A stretch of 64,000 nt of DNA from JAPUEK01 sp963815355 (GCA_963815355.1 CAWFGJ010000004.1:1-64000); one strand, 5' to 3'. Counted from the first letter of the stretch, positions 8,220-16,585 are shown. The notes: generated by a model from the letters alone, not told the origin. Numbers and translations are program-made.

Positions 8220-8660
8220 ATGACCCTTATGTCCCGCTTCCTCACCGTGCCCGTCCTGTGCCTTGCTTTTACCGGGTTTGCTCAGGCCGCCGAAGTTGAA
8301 ATCCATATGCTGAACAAAGGCGCCGACGGGGCGATGGTGTTTGAGCCCGCCTTTGTAAAAGTTCAGCCCGGCGATACCGTGAAGTTTATCCCAACCGACA
8401 AGAGCCACAACGTGGAGTCGATCAAAGACATGCTTCCGGCGGGCGTGGAGCCCTTCAAAGGCGAAATCAACGCTGAATACGATCTTGTGGTGACTGAAGC
8501 CGGCGTCTACGGCATCAAATGCACGCCCCATTTTTCGATGGGCATGGTTGCACTCATTCAGGTGGGCGATGAGCCTGCCAACCTTGATGCCGCCAAAGCG
8601 GTAAAGCTTCCGAAAAAGCCGCAAGAGCGGATGAATGCGGCCTTTGCACAAGTGAACTGA
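8220..8660 (+). CDS. Pseudoazurin (type I blue copper protein)
   Basis: Periplasmic one-electron carrier of 146 residues with a signal peptide (residues 1 to about 23, ending AQA). The copper ligands are visible: His63 in DKSHNVE, and Cys101, His104 and Met109 in KCTPHFSMGM. Pseudoazurins donate electrons to copper nitrite reductase, nitrous-oxide reductase or other periplasmic enzymes. No such enzyme is encoded here, so the partner is unknown. The ATG at 8220 has GGAGA upstream; a GTG at 8160 would place 20 extra residues before the signal peptide and is less likely. Confidence 0.9.
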   Translation: MTLMSRFLTVPVLCLAFTGFAQAAEVEIHMLNKGADGAMVFEPAFVKVQPGDTVKFIPTDKSHNVESIKDMLPAGVEPFKGEINAEYDLVVTEAGVYGIKCTPHFSMGMVALIQVGDEPANLDAAKAVKLPKKPQERMNAAFAQVN

Positions 8661-8668
8661 CCCGCCAC

Positions 8669-8708
8669 GAACGGTTTTTGCACCCAAAACACGGTGCCAG
8701 AACCGTTC
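8669..8708. terminator. Large imperfect hairpin between convergent pseudoazurin and ubiG genes
   Basis: GAACGGTT at 8669-8676 pairs with AACCGTTC at 8701-8708, and an inner GCACC (8680-8684) pairs with GGTGC (8693-8697). The element starts 9 bases after the pseudoazurin stop and precedes the end of ubiG. It has no clear T tract, but the position suits a bidirectional transcript end. Confidence 0.5.
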
Positions 8709-8744
8709 CGCTCCCGCAGCGCGTTTAAGGGGTGGCTCGTGACC

Positions 8745-9494
8745 TCACGTGCCATCCCGTTTTACGCTTGCTGTCACATAGTTGCAGGACAGATCCCGTA
8801 CGGAAAGGCTCCAGCCCCACGTGATCGGGTTGAACACCATCCCTTTACGATCCACCGGGTCTAGCCCCGCGTTACGGATCAGGGTGTATAGCTCTTCCGG
8901 GGTTATAAACTTTGCCCAGTCATGGGTGCCCTTTGGCAGCCAACGCATGACCCATTCCGCCCCTACGATTGCCATCATAAAGCTTTTTGAATTGCGGTTC
9001 AGGGTCGAACAGACCATCAGACCGCCCGGCTTCAGCAATTCCTGACAGGCCGTCAGGTAGGCTTGCGGATCTGCGACATGCTCAACCACCTCCATGTTCA
9101 ACACGACATCAAACCGTTCACCTGCGGCGGCAAGGTCCTCTGCGGTTGTGTGGCGGTAGTCGATGGTCAGCCCGGAAAGCTTGGCATGCAACTGGGCAAC
9201 GGGAATGTTGCGAGGGGCGGCATCGGCCCCCACGACCGTCGCACCAAGGCGCGCCATTGGTTCGGATAACAACCCACCACCACATCCGATGTCCAGAATC
9301 CGCAAACCCTCAAAGGGCATCGCGGTCGCAAGATCCCGATCAAATTCAGCGCCGATTTGGCGCGTGATATAATCCAGACGAACGGGATTCATCAGATGCA
9401 GAGGCTTGAACTTGCCGGTCGGATCCCACCACTCGGCGGCCATCGCCTCAAATTTTGCGACCTCGGACGGGTCAATTGTGCTTGTAACGGTCAT
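8745..9494 (-). CDS. ubiG: Ubiquinone biosynthesis O-methyltransferase UbiG
   Basis: SAM-dependent enzyme making both O-methylations of the ubiquinone ring (2-polyprenyl-6-hydroxyphenol and 3-demethylubiquinol). Over 249 residues it shows the N-terminal FEAMAAEWWDPTGKFKPLH signature, motif I DIGCGGGLLSEPMARLG, and the CSTLNRNSKSF and PKGTHDWAKFITPEEL stretches specific to UbiG. AAGGAG lies before the ATG. The divergent pip gene begins 55 bases away, so the two share a short promoter region. Confidence 0.93.
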   Translation of the reverse strand: MTVTSTIDPSEVAKFEAMAAEWWDPTGKFKPLHLMNPVRLDYITRQIGAEFDRDLATAMPFEGLRILDIGCGGGLLSEPMARLGATVVGADAAPRNIPVAQLHAKLSGLTIDYRHTTAEDLAAAGERFDVVLNMEVVEHVADPQAYLTACQELLKPGGLMVCSTLNRNSKSFMMAIVGAEWVMRWLPKGTHDWAKFITPEELYTLIRNAGLDPVDRKGMVFNPITWGWSLSVRDLSCNYVTASVKRDGT

Positions 9495-9549
9495 GCAGAA
9501 CTCCTTGCACAGCGGCGCAGCGCAGCGCAGTCTGTGGGCATTATATAGG

Positions 9550-10533
9550 ATGAAAATGGATCACAGATCAGGCCAAAAGCGCGCAGTCGAATTTCTTTAT
9601 CCGCCGGTTGACCCCTTCGACCAGCGGATGGTTGACGTGGGCGATGGCCACCGCGTTTTTGTCGAGCAGTGCGGAAATCCACTTGGCCAACCGGTGTTGG
9701 TGCTGCACGGCGGCCCGGGTGGCGGTTGCAGCCCGGCAATGCGTCGCTACTTTGACCCCACCCATTACCGTGTGATCCTTTTCGATCAACGCGGATGTGG
9801 TCGCTCCAGACCCCATGCGTCAGTCGAGGCCAACACAACATGGCATCTGGTGGCCGACATAGAGAAAATCCGGACCGAACTTGGGATTGAGCGATTCATC
9901 CTGTTTGGCGGAAGCTGGGGAGCAACGTTGGCGCTCGTCTATGCGATTTCCCACCCAGCGAGGGTTTCGCAACTGGTGCTGCGTGGCGTCTTCCTTATGA
10001 CACAGGCCGAACTGGGTTGGTTCTATGGCGGCGGGGCATCCACGTTTTACCCAGATCTTTGGGCCCGGTTCACTGGCCCCATTCCCGAAGCGGAACAGGG
10101 TGATCTCATCGCGGCCTATCATCGCCGCCTTTTCAGCGGCAACCTGATCGAAGAGACCCGCTTTGCACGCATTTGGGCGGGATGGGAAAATGCGCTTGCG
10201 TCGGTCAACGCCGATCTACCGCTTGGCGACGGCCCTGCCGACTACGCCCGTGCGTTCGCCCGGCTGGAAAATCACTACTTCGTTAACGCTGGATTTCTTG
10301 AAGAAGACGGCTGGATCGAAAAGAACCTGCACCGCATCGCCCACATCCCGGCCCAAATCGTCCAAGGTCGCCTCGACATGATTTGCCCCCCAACCTCGGC
10401 ATGGCGACTTTCGCGTGGCTGGCCTGCGGCCAAGCTGCGGATGGTTCCGAACGCTGGGCACGCGCTTTCGGAACCGGGGATAAGCGAGGCTTTGGTGGCG
10501 GCCATGCGAGACATTCAAACGTCAAAGATTTAA
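9550..10533 (+). CDS. pip: Proline iminopeptidase (prolyl aminopeptidase)
   Basis: Cytoplasmic alpha/beta-hydrolase of 327 residues that removes N-terminal proline from peptides (family S33). It has the HGGPGGGCSP oxyanion loop, the FDQRGCGRSRPHA segment typical of Pip, the nucleophile elbow GGSWGATLAL, and the C-terminal histidine in PNAGHALSEPG. The frame is open upstream into the ubiG promoter region; the ATG at 9550 gives the family N-terminus, with another ATG six bases later also possible. Confidence 0.9.
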   Translation: MKMDHRSGQKRAVEFLYPPVDPFDQRMVDVGDGHRVFVEQCGNPLGQPVLVLHGGPGGGCSPAMRRYFDPTHYRVILFDQRGCGRSRPHASVEANTTWHLVADIEKIRTELGIERFILFGGSWGATLALVYAISHPARVSQLVLRGVFLMTQAELGWFYGGGASTFYPDLWARFTGPIPEAEQGDLIAAYHRRLFSGNLIEETRFARIWAGWENALASVNADLPLGDGPADYARAFARLENHYFVNAGFLEEDGWIEKNLHRIAHIPAQIVQGRLDMICPPTSAWRLSRGWPAAKLRMVPNAGHALSEPGISEALVAAMRDIQTSKI

Positions 10534-10703
10534 ATTTCTCCCTGGGGGTTGAAGGCCGCCGCGCCACCCCCATTTTCCAACTGCGGACCGGGCCCCTCTG
10601 GCGATGAAAATCGTGATGTCGGACCGCATCGAGCGTGCTCGATGTCTGGCCCGAACACGCTAGACCTCTCAGCAAGCACCCTGCTGTCTAACCAGAGGTC
10701 CAA
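10534..10703. promoter_or_regulatory. Pip-terC intergenic region with an 18-base palindrome
   Basis: This 170-base leader in front of terC contains CATCGAGC at 10627-10634 and GCTCGATG at 10637-10644, perfect 8-base arms around GT. It lacks a T tract and so looks more like an operator than a terminator. TerC/Alx genes in other bacteria can have a manganese (yybP-ykoY) riboswitch leader; I looked for its conserved elements and could not identify them. AGAGG just before 10704 is the terC ribosome site. Confidence 0.35.
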
Positions 10704-11690
10704 ATGGAATTCCTGACTTTGCTTTTTCTTGGCACGCCACTGTGGATGTGGCTGCTTTTCCTATCGATTGTTGGACTGCTTTTGGCACTTGACCTAGGCA
10801 TTCTCCACAAAGGCGGCGACCATGAAATCGGCGTCGCGGAAAGCCTGCGCCTTTCCGGGCTATACATCGCGCTGGGCCTTGGGTTTTCCGCCTTTGTCTG
10901 GTGGCAGATCGGCGCCGAGGCGACCGCCCAATATCTGACCGCCTTTGTGGTGGAAAAGACCTTGGCTCTGGACAATATTTTCGTCATCGCCCTGATCTTC
11001 GGCTTTTTCGGCATCCCAAGACGCTATCAGCACCGGGTCCTTTTCTGGGGTATCCTAGGGGTTATCCTTTTGCGCGGGATCATGATCGGCCTTGGTGCGA
11101 CGCTAGTCGCAGAATACGCTTGGCTGCTTTACGTCTTTGCCGTGTTCTTGATCTTCACTGGAATCAAGATGCTCTTCGCGTCGGGCGAAAGCCATTCCGT
11201 TTCGGAAAACCGCTTCGTTCGGTTTTTGAGCGCTCGGTTCAATGTCACCGACGGCTTGCGGGGTCAGGCATTTTTTGTGCGCGAGGTTGATGCGAAATCG
11301 GGGAAACTGACGCGTTTCGTGACGCCGTTGTTCTTGGCTTTGGTGTTGATTGAACTCGCGGATCTGGTGTTTGCCGTCGACTCGGTGCCAGCGGTGTTCA
11401 CCATCACCACGGACCCGTTCATTGTCTACACGTCAAACATCTTCGCTATTCTGGGGCTACGGGCGCTTTACTTTGCCCTTGCTGCGATCCTTCACCGTTT
11501 CGCCTATCTGAAATACGCTCTGTCAGTGCTGCTAGTGTTCATCGGTTCAAAAATCTTCATCGCGGATGCGATGGGTTGGGCAAAGTTTCCGCCCAGCTGG
11601 TCCCTTGGTATCACGCTGGCAATCCTTGCCGCGGGGATCGGTTATTCTCTGTTGAAGACGGGCGGCGCAAAGACTGTCGCGCAAGGCTGA
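10704..11690 (+). CDS. TerC/Alx-family integral membrane protein
   Basis: Inner-membrane protein of 328 residues with about nine hydrophobic segments. The conserved acidic pairs of the TerC family are in EKTLALDNIFV (about residues 84-94) and LADLVFAVDSVPAVF (about 217-231). The family is linked to tellurite resistance, alkaline response (Alx) and manganese export that metallates secreted proteins. Which of these applies here cannot be told. It is followed by a hairpin and then aroC, so it is probably monocistronic. Confidence 0.88.
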   Translation: MEFLTLLFLGTPLWMWLLFLSIVGLLLALDLGILHKGGDHEIGVAESLRLSGLYIALGLGFSAFVWWQIGAEATAQYLTAFVVEKTLALDNIFVIALIFGFFGIPRRYQHRVLFWGILGVILLRGIMIGLGATLVAEYAWLLYVFAVFLIFTGIKMLFASGESHSVSENRFVRFLSARFNVTDGLRGQAFFVREVDAKSGKLTRFVTPLFLALVLIELADLVFAVDSVPAVFTITTDPFIVYTSNIFAILGLRALYFALAAILHRFAYLKYALSVLLVFIGSKIFIADAMGWAKFPPSWSLGITLAILAAGIGYSLLKTGGAKTVAQG

Positions 11691-11707
11691 CAGGTCGCCA
11701 ACTCGGG

Positions 11708-11732
11708 GAAGAGCGGTTGTTGACCGCTCTTC
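11708..11732 (+). terminator. Hairpin after terC
   Basis: GAAGAGCGG (11708-11716) and CCGCTCTTC (11724-11732) form a perfect 9-base stem with a 7-base loop, 17 bases after the terC stop. The following TCTC is only weakly T-rich, so termination may be partial. It separates terC from aroC. Confidence 0.55.
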
Positions 11733-11778
11733 TCACGCGCCCCGCTTTGCCATAAGGGAGGGGAAACGGGAGACGAGC

Positions 11779-12879
11779 ATGAGCTTCAACACTTTCGGTC
11801 ATCTGTTTCGGGTCACGACCTGGGGCGAAAGCCACGGGCCTGCGATCGGTTGCACAGTCGACGGCTGCCCACCCGGCGTGCCGCTGAGCGAAGCTGATCT
11901 TCAGCCTTGGCTGGACAAGCGCAAGCCGGGGCAGAACAAATTCACCACGCAGCGCAAAGAGCCCGATCAGGTGCGCATCCTGTCGGGCGTCTTTGATGGT
12001 GTCACGACGGGCACACCGATCCAGCTCATGATCGAGAATACAGACCAGCGGTCCAAAGACTACGGCGATATCGCGCAGGCTTTCAGGCCGGGGCACGCGG
12101 ACATCACCTACCACCTTAAATACGGCGTGCGCGATTATCGCGGCGGCGGGCGGTCGTCGGCGCGCGAAACGGCAAGCCGGGTCGCAGCGGGAGGGATCGC
12201 GCGGGCGGCTTTGGCCAAGATACTGCCGGGGATGCAGATCACGGGCTATATGGTGCAGATGGGCCCGCGCGGGATCGACCGAAGCCGCTTCGACGCTGAA
12301 GAGATAGAGCGGAACCCGTTTTGGTGCCCCGACCCCGTCGCGGCAGCAGAATGGGCGGCATATCTGGATGAACTACGCTTGGCCCACAACTCGGTCGGCG
12401 CAGTTGTTGAAATTGTCGCTCAAGGCGCACCCGCAGGGTTGGGTGCACCGCTTTATGCCAAGCTCGACAGCGATCTGGCTGGTGCGATGATGTCGATCAA
12501 CGCGGTCAAGGCGGTTGAAATTGGCGATGGCTTCGCAGCGGCAGCCCTAACCGGGGTGGAGAACGCCGACGAAATACGCATGGGGCCAGACGGCCCGGAA
12601 TTCATGTCAAACCACGCTGGCGGCATTCTTGGCGGGATCTCCAGCGGTCAGCCGATTGTCGTGCGCTTTGCGGTCAAACCGACTTCTTCGATCCTGACGC
12701 CGCGACAGACCATTAATCAACGTGGCGACGAATTGGACCTGATCACCAAGGGTCGGCATGACCCCTGCGTGGGCATTCGCGCCGTTCCGGTTGGCGAGGC
12801 GATGATGGCCTGCGTATTGCTGGACCACCTGCTGCTTGACCGCGGCCAAACCGGCGCCGCGCGGGGCGCCATTGGCTGA
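11779..12879 (+). CDS. aroC: Chorismate synthase
   Basis: Last step of the shikimate pathway: anti-1,4 elimination of phosphate from EPSP to chorismate, needing reduced FMN. The 366-residue protein has all three signature blocks: GESHGPAIGCTVDGCPPG near the N-terminus, RGGGRSSARETASRVAAG (about residues 117-134), and RHDPCVGIRAVPVGEAM near the C-terminus. It follows terC after a hairpin and ends against a convergent ferredoxin gene. Confidence 0.96.
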   Translation: MSFNTFGHLFRVTTWGESHGPAIGCTVDGCPPGVPLSEADLQPWLDKRKPGQNKFTTQRKEPDQVRILSGVFDGVTTGTPIQLMIENTDQRSKDYGDIAQAFRPGHADITYHLKYGVRDYRGGGRSSARETASRVAAGGIARAALAKILPGMQITGYMVQMGPRGIDRSRFDAEEIERNPFWCPDPVAAAEWAAYLDELRLAHNSVGAVVEIVAQGAPAGLGAPLYAKLDSDLAGAMMSINAVKAVEIGDGFAAAALTGVENADEIRMGPDGPEFMSNHAGGILGGISSGQPIVVRFAVKPTSSILTPRQTINQRGDELDLITKGRHDPCVGIRAVPVGEAMMACVLLDHLLLDRGQTGAARGAIG

Positions 12880-12907
12880 GGCGCCGCGCCCGGTCAGCCA
12901 TTGGCGC
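12866..12907. terminator. Bidirectional hairpin between aroC and ferredoxin
   Basis: GCGCCATTGGCTGA (12866-12879, including the aroC stop) and TCAGCCATTGGCGC (12894-12907) are inverted with 13 of 14 positions paired around a GC-rich 14-base loop. It lies in the 40-base space between two convergent genes, so it can end transcripts from both sides. The stem is built into the last codons of aroC. Confidence 0.55.
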
Positions 12908-12919
12908 GATGTTGACCGC

Positions 12920-13237
12920 TCAGGGTTGCGGGACGTGTAGGATCATTCCGTCCAGGTCAGCGCTCATCTTGATCTGGCAGGACAAGCGGGAGGTTTCCTG
13001 CCGCTCCGCCTCAGCCACGTCGAGCATCGCATCTTCAAAGGTGCCCACGGACCCCGTCTTGTCAGCCCACGCAGGGTCAACGACCACATGACAGGTTGCA
13101 CAAGACAGCGAACCGCCACATTCCCCGATAACATTGGGAATGTGGTGGGCAACGGCGGCTTCCATCAGGTTCTGGCCGGCTTTGACATCCGCGGTCACCG
13201 CGCGACCGTCGGGAAGTATCCAAGTTGCTTGCATCAT
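12920..13237 (-). CDS. [2Fe-2S] ferredoxin, adrenodoxin type
   Basis: Soluble electron carrier of 105 residues. The cluster ligands Cys40, Cys46, Cys49 and Cys87 (ECGGSLSCATCH and SRLSCQI) have the C-x5-C-x2-C-x37-C spacing of vertebrate/bacterial adrenodoxin-type ferredoxins that serve class I P450 systems. It starts 6 bases after the glutamine-synthetase-like gene in the same operon as a P450, so it is the likely redox partner. No ferredoxin reductase is encoded nearby. GAGG precedes the ATG at 13237. Confidence 0.92.
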   Translation of the reverse strand: MMQATWILPDGRAVTADVKAGQNLMEAAVAHHIPNVIGECGGSLSCATCHVVVDPAWADKTGSVGTFEDAMLDVAEAERQETSRLSCQIKMSADLDGMILHVPQP

Positions 13238-13243
13238 GTCGCC

Positions 13244-14545
13244 TCAAATATACCAGATGTACCAGTCGCGCAGCGCGTCTCCCTCAAGGGCGGCGGTCTT
13301 CTCAACTTCAGCACGCTTCATGAAAAGATGATTGTCGACCAGACCCGAACCCACCGCTTGGGAAAGCGCGGGATCGGCGGCAAGATCATCCAGTGCTTCT
13401 GAAAGGCTTGCGGCCGTGCCATGGGTCCCATCATTGCTGGTAAAGCCATCACCCGTTTCCTGCGCTTGCAACGGGTAGTTGCCTTTAAACCCCAGAAGGG
13501 CCGCTTGCAGCAAGGCCGCGACCGTGGTGAACGGGTTGGAGGCCGCGTCGGCCATCCTGTGCTCAAGCCGCGCTTTCTTGCCCCCTTCGGCCGACACGCG
13601 GACCGTGACGTTGCGATTGTCTCCGCCCCAATTGCACCAATACCCCGACAGGCTGGCCGGTTGCAGGCGGGCATAAGACAAAGCGTTGGGCGAGATCAGC
13701 CCGGCCAGCGCCTTGTGATGGCGCATCCACCCGGCAATACACCCCTTGGCCAAGTCGTTCAGATTGGCCGGATCACCCTTTTCCCCGTTGGCCAGTGCAT
13801 TGTGGCCGTGTTTGTCAGCGAAAGACAAATTGACGTGCATACCAGAGCCCCCCTTGCCGGGAATGGGTTTGGGCAGGAACGTCAATAGGATGCCGTGATC
13901 CCATGCAATCTCTCTCGCCATTTGGCGGAAGAGTACGACGGTGTCGACATGGGCGACTGCGGCATCAAAGGTCAGTGTAAACTCATACTGTGGCGTATCG
14001 TATTCTGCGGTTATCAAATCCAACGGCAGACCGATTTCCTGCGCCTTGTTCCAGATCGCATCGGTAAATCGGCGCGGGTCAGAAAAGTTTCCCGTGCCAT
14101 AGACCACCCCGCCCGGGGTGTCATACGGAACCAACGAACCGTCTTCGCGCCGGACAAAAGCATAGGCCTCCAGCTCAATGCCAACCTTGGGGCTTAACCC
14201 ATGCTTCTCCCAAGCCGACACCGCTCGTTTGAGTGCCCCGCGCGGGCACAGCGCAAGCGGGGCTCCGTCACTGTCGTAGAGATCGCCGAGAACGGTCCGG
14301 GTGTTCGGTTCCCAACCGGTGCGGATTTCTTCACCTTTCCAGCGCAGCGCCATATCCGGCAGGCCCTCCAGACACATGGTGCCAGGGGCTTCAATCAGCA
14401 AATCTTTATCGTAGTGGACCGAGAAGTTGGGGCGCGCAAATCGGCTTTCTTCATCACACATCTTGGCGGGTGGCAGATACTTGCCTCGCATTATCGAGAG
14501 ATGATCGCAGAACATCGCGCGAAGGCGCAGTTGGGGGTCGGACAT
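13244..14545 (-). CDS. Glutamine-synthetase-like ligase (gamma-glutamyl amide/amine ligase type)
   Basis: 433-residue GS-fold enzyme, close in size to PuuA, GlnT and gamma-glutamylmethylamide/anilide ligases and shorter at the N-terminus than classical GlnA. Catalytic features include KVGIELEAYAF (metal-binding glutamate), YDTPQYEFTL, GGSGMHVNLSF (ATP/glutamate site, equivalent to GSGMHVH) and the arginine-rich VRVSAEGGKKARLEHRMAD. It lies between a P450 and its ferredoxin, with an amidotransferase-like gene divergent. That context suggests ATP-dependent attachment of glutamate to an amine that is then oxidised. This is inference: a real nitrogen-assimilation role is not excluded, but a housekeeping GlnA would have glnB beside it. 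Confidence 0.82.
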   Translation of the reverse strand: MSDPQLRLRAMFCDHLSIMRGKYLPPAKMCDEESRFARPNFSVHYDKDLLIEAPGTMCLEGLPDMALRWKGEEIRTGWEPNTRTVLGDLYDSDGAPLALCPRGALKRAVSAWEKHGLSPKVGIELEAYAFVRREDGSLVPYDTPGGVVYGTGNFSDPRRFTDAIWNKAQEIGLPLDLITAEYDTPQYEFTLTFDAAVAHVDTVVLFRQMAREIAWDHGILLTFLPKPIPGKGGSGMHVNLSFADKHGHNALANGEKGDPANLNDLAKGCIAGWMRHHKALAGLISPNALSYARLQPASLSGYWCNWGGDNRNVTVRVSAEGGKKARLEHRMADAASNPFTTVAALLQAALLGFKGNYPLQAQETGDGFTSNDGTHGTAASLSEALDDLAADPALSQAVGSGLVDNHLFMKRAEVEKTAALEGDALRDWYIWYI

Positions 14546-14576
14546 TTCAGGCTCCCTGATGCGGCGATTGTGCCAC

Positions 14577-15833
14577 TTATTGCATGGTGACGCGGACGGG
14601 CAGCGCTTTCAGCCCACCCACAAAGTTTGAACGCACAAATCTCTGCGCTCCGGCAGGTTCAATGCTGCGAATGCGTTTGGCAAGCTCTTGAAACAGAACC
14701 CGGATCTCAAGCCGCGCCAACCACATGCCAAGGCAGACATGCGGCCCACCTTGCCCAAAGCTGACGTGGCGGTTGGGGTTTCGGGCAAGGTTCACCCGCA
14801 TCGGGTCGTCAAAGGCGGTCTCGTCGCGGTTGCCAGAGGCAAACCAATACAGCACCTTCTGACCCTCTCGGACAGTTTTACCATGCATCTCGAAATCCCG
14901 CGTGGCGGTGCGGCGGAAGTAAATGGCGGGCGTCGCCCAACGGATAATTTCGTCGGGCGCAGTGTCCCAGACCTCACCCGCCTGCATCTGCGCCAAAAGT
15001 TCTGGCTGATGGGCAAGCGCTTGAATGCCCGCAGCGATGGAATAACGGGTCGTGTCATTCCCCGCAGCCACTAGAAGGCAAAAGAAGTTACGAAACTCAT
15101 GCTCGGGAAGCACCGCTCCATCCGGCCCCGGCTGCAGGATGAGATGCAGCACACCCGAGGTGTCCCCTGCCTCATTTTTCCGCCGCATAAGATCTTTGGC
15201 ATAGGTGAACAACTCGGCCCCCGCAGGCGAATTGAACGGCATCATCCGGTATTCATCGGTCGTCATCTTGTCGAGCACATGGTCTGTGAAGTCAGGGTCC
15301 GTGTTGGCGATCAGCGCGTCGCCCTTTTCCACCAGCCAAGGCAAATCCGGGTCTGGAGTGCCCATGATCCGGCCCAGCATTCGCATCGGCAGCTGCCGGG
15401 CGATTTCCTTGGTCGCGTCGAAACTTCCCTTTTCCAGCGCCGCGTCAAGGATCGGGCCGCACAGATCCCGGATGACCTGCTCAAAACCCGCAATGACTGG
15501 CTTGGAAAACGCCTTGGCGACTTTGATCCGTGTTTGCATGTGGTCAGGCGCGTCTGTTTCTTGAAACGTGCGGCGCGCCAGATATTCTTCGTAGGACTGG
15601 TCTTCCATACGGATGCCCCGCGCCGATGACAGCAGGTCGGGCTGCCCGTTCAAGGTCAGAATATCAGCTTGCCGGGTGACCGACCAAAAGCCCTCGCCCG
15701 CGTCCCAAGGGGTCCAGCTTAGCGGATCATCCCGGCGCAATCGTGCAAAGGTGTTATGAGGCGTTCCGGCCGCAAAGGTATCGTGACTTGTCAGATCGGC
15801 GTGGCCGTCATCCGTCGGAACCCAAACGGTCAT
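14577..15833 (-). CDS. Cytochrome P450
   Basis: Soluble class I P450 of 418 residues. The heme loop FGQGGPHVCLG places the axial cysteine at Cys367. The ExxR pair is Glu295/Arg298. The I-helix is AAGNDTT (256-262), a variant of AGxDTT with asparagine, as in the CYP125/CYP108-like groups. It is first in an operon with the GS-like ligase (31 bases downstream) and the ferredoxin. The substrate is unknown. The company of a glutamyl ligase and an amidotransferase-like hydrolase suggests an amine rather than a terpenoid or steroid, although the I-helix style is also seen in terpenoid P450s. Confidence 0.93.
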   Translation of the reverse strand: MTVWVPTDDGHADLTSHDTFAAGTPHNTFARLRRDDPLSWTPWDAGEGFWSVTRQADILTLNGQPDLLSSARGIRMEDQSYEEYLARRTFQETDAPDHMQTRIKVAKAFSKPVIAGFEQVIRDLCGPILDAALEKGSFDATKEIARQLPMRMLGRIMGTPDPDLPWLVEKGDALIANTDPDFTDHVLDKMTTDEYRMMPFNSPAGAELFTYAKDLMRRKNEAGDTSGVLHLILQPGPDGAVLPEHEFRNFFCLLVAAGNDTTRYSIAAGIQALAHQPELLAQMQAGEVWDTAPDEIIRWATPAIYFRRTATRDFEMHGKTVREGQKVLYWFASGNRDETAFDDPMRVNLARNPNRHVSFGQGGPHVCLGMWLARLEIRVLFQELAKRIRSIEPAGAQRFVRSNFVGGLKALPVRVTMQ

Positions 15834-15907
15834 CGCAGTTCTCCCTTGCGGTGGCGCCTCTTTTAAATATACTAAACATGTTTATAAATATGTAAAGCGA
15901 GAAGATC
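15834..15907. promoter_or_regulatory. Shared divergent promoter region with a 12-base palindrome
   Basis: The 74 bases between the P450 and the amidotransferase-like gene are AT-rich and contain TAAACATGTTTA (15873-15884), a perfect palindrome flanked by ATATA and TATAAATAT, which could be overlapping -10 elements for the two directions. A dimeric repressor binding here would coordinate both transcripts. No regulator gene is adjacent. Confidence 0.45.
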
Positions 15908-16585
15908 ATGCATATTTGCATCCTCATGGCGAACACCGACGTAAGCACCTTTTCAAATGCCCATCCTGCCGACGGTGAAAAGTTTGCGCAGATGTTTGAT
16001 CTGGTGCGAAGCGGTTGGAGGATGTCGGTCTTTTCGGTGAAAGACGGTGAGTTTCCGCCAGAAGACGCCAAATTCGATGGCTGGTTGATCACAGGTAGCC
16101 CCGCCTCGGTCCATGATGAAGAGCCTTGGGTCGAAAGGCTGTTCGGGTTGATCCGATTGCTTGTCGCGCGCGGAGATCCGCTTTTTGGGGCCTGTTTCGG
16201 TCATCAAGCGATAGCGATGGCCTTGGGCGGGACCGTGGGCCCTAATCCGGGCGGCTGGGTCTTTGGTTGCGTTGAGACCGAGATGGAGGCCACAAATATC
16301 CGTCTCTATGCGGCCCACAGTGAACAAGTGCTTATGTTGCCTGCAGGGGCCGTTTCACTTGGCGGCTCGGTTGATTGCCCAGTGGGCAGCTTTTCGATTG
16401 GCCCGAAGGTGCTGACCACGCAGTACCATCCCGAGATGACCCACGCGTTTGTCGCAGCCCTGACCGACGAGTATGCCGACAAACTGCCGCCCCCGGTCGT
16501 CAACCGTGCCAGAGAGTCCTTGAAGAAAGAGGCCAACAGCCTCTGGATCGCCGAACGGATCGCAACATTCTTTGAAGCGGCCTAG
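15908..16585 (+). CDS. Class I glutamine-amidotransferase-like protein
   Basis: 225-residue triad hydrolase domain. The nucleophile is Cys96 in FGACFGHQ, and His174/Glu176 are in QYHPEMT, so it should be active. A WLITGSPASVHDEEPW segment gives the typical oxyanion strand. It stands alone without a synthetase domain. It could supply ammonia, or like PuuD cleave a gamma-glutamyl amide. Its divergent position 74 bases from the P450/ligase operon, with a palindrome between, supports the second reading. The stop overlaps the ilvA stop on the other strand. Confidence 0.82.
   Translation: MHICILMANTDVSTFSNAHPADGEKFAQMFDLVRSGWRMSVFSVKDGEFPPEDAKFDGWLITGSPASVHDEEPWVERLFGLIRLLVARGDPLFGACFGHQAIAMALGGTVGPNPGGWVFGCVETEMEATNIRLYAAHSEQVLMLPAGAVSLGGSVDCPVGSFSIGPKVLTTQYHPEMTHAFVAALTDEYADKLPPPVVNRARESLKKEANSLWIAERIATFFEAA

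Noticed and set aside
10534..10703. Manganese (yybP-ykoY) riboswitch in front of terC
   Set aside because: Expected from gene family, but I could not identify its conserved loops in the leader; only a plain palindrome is visible.
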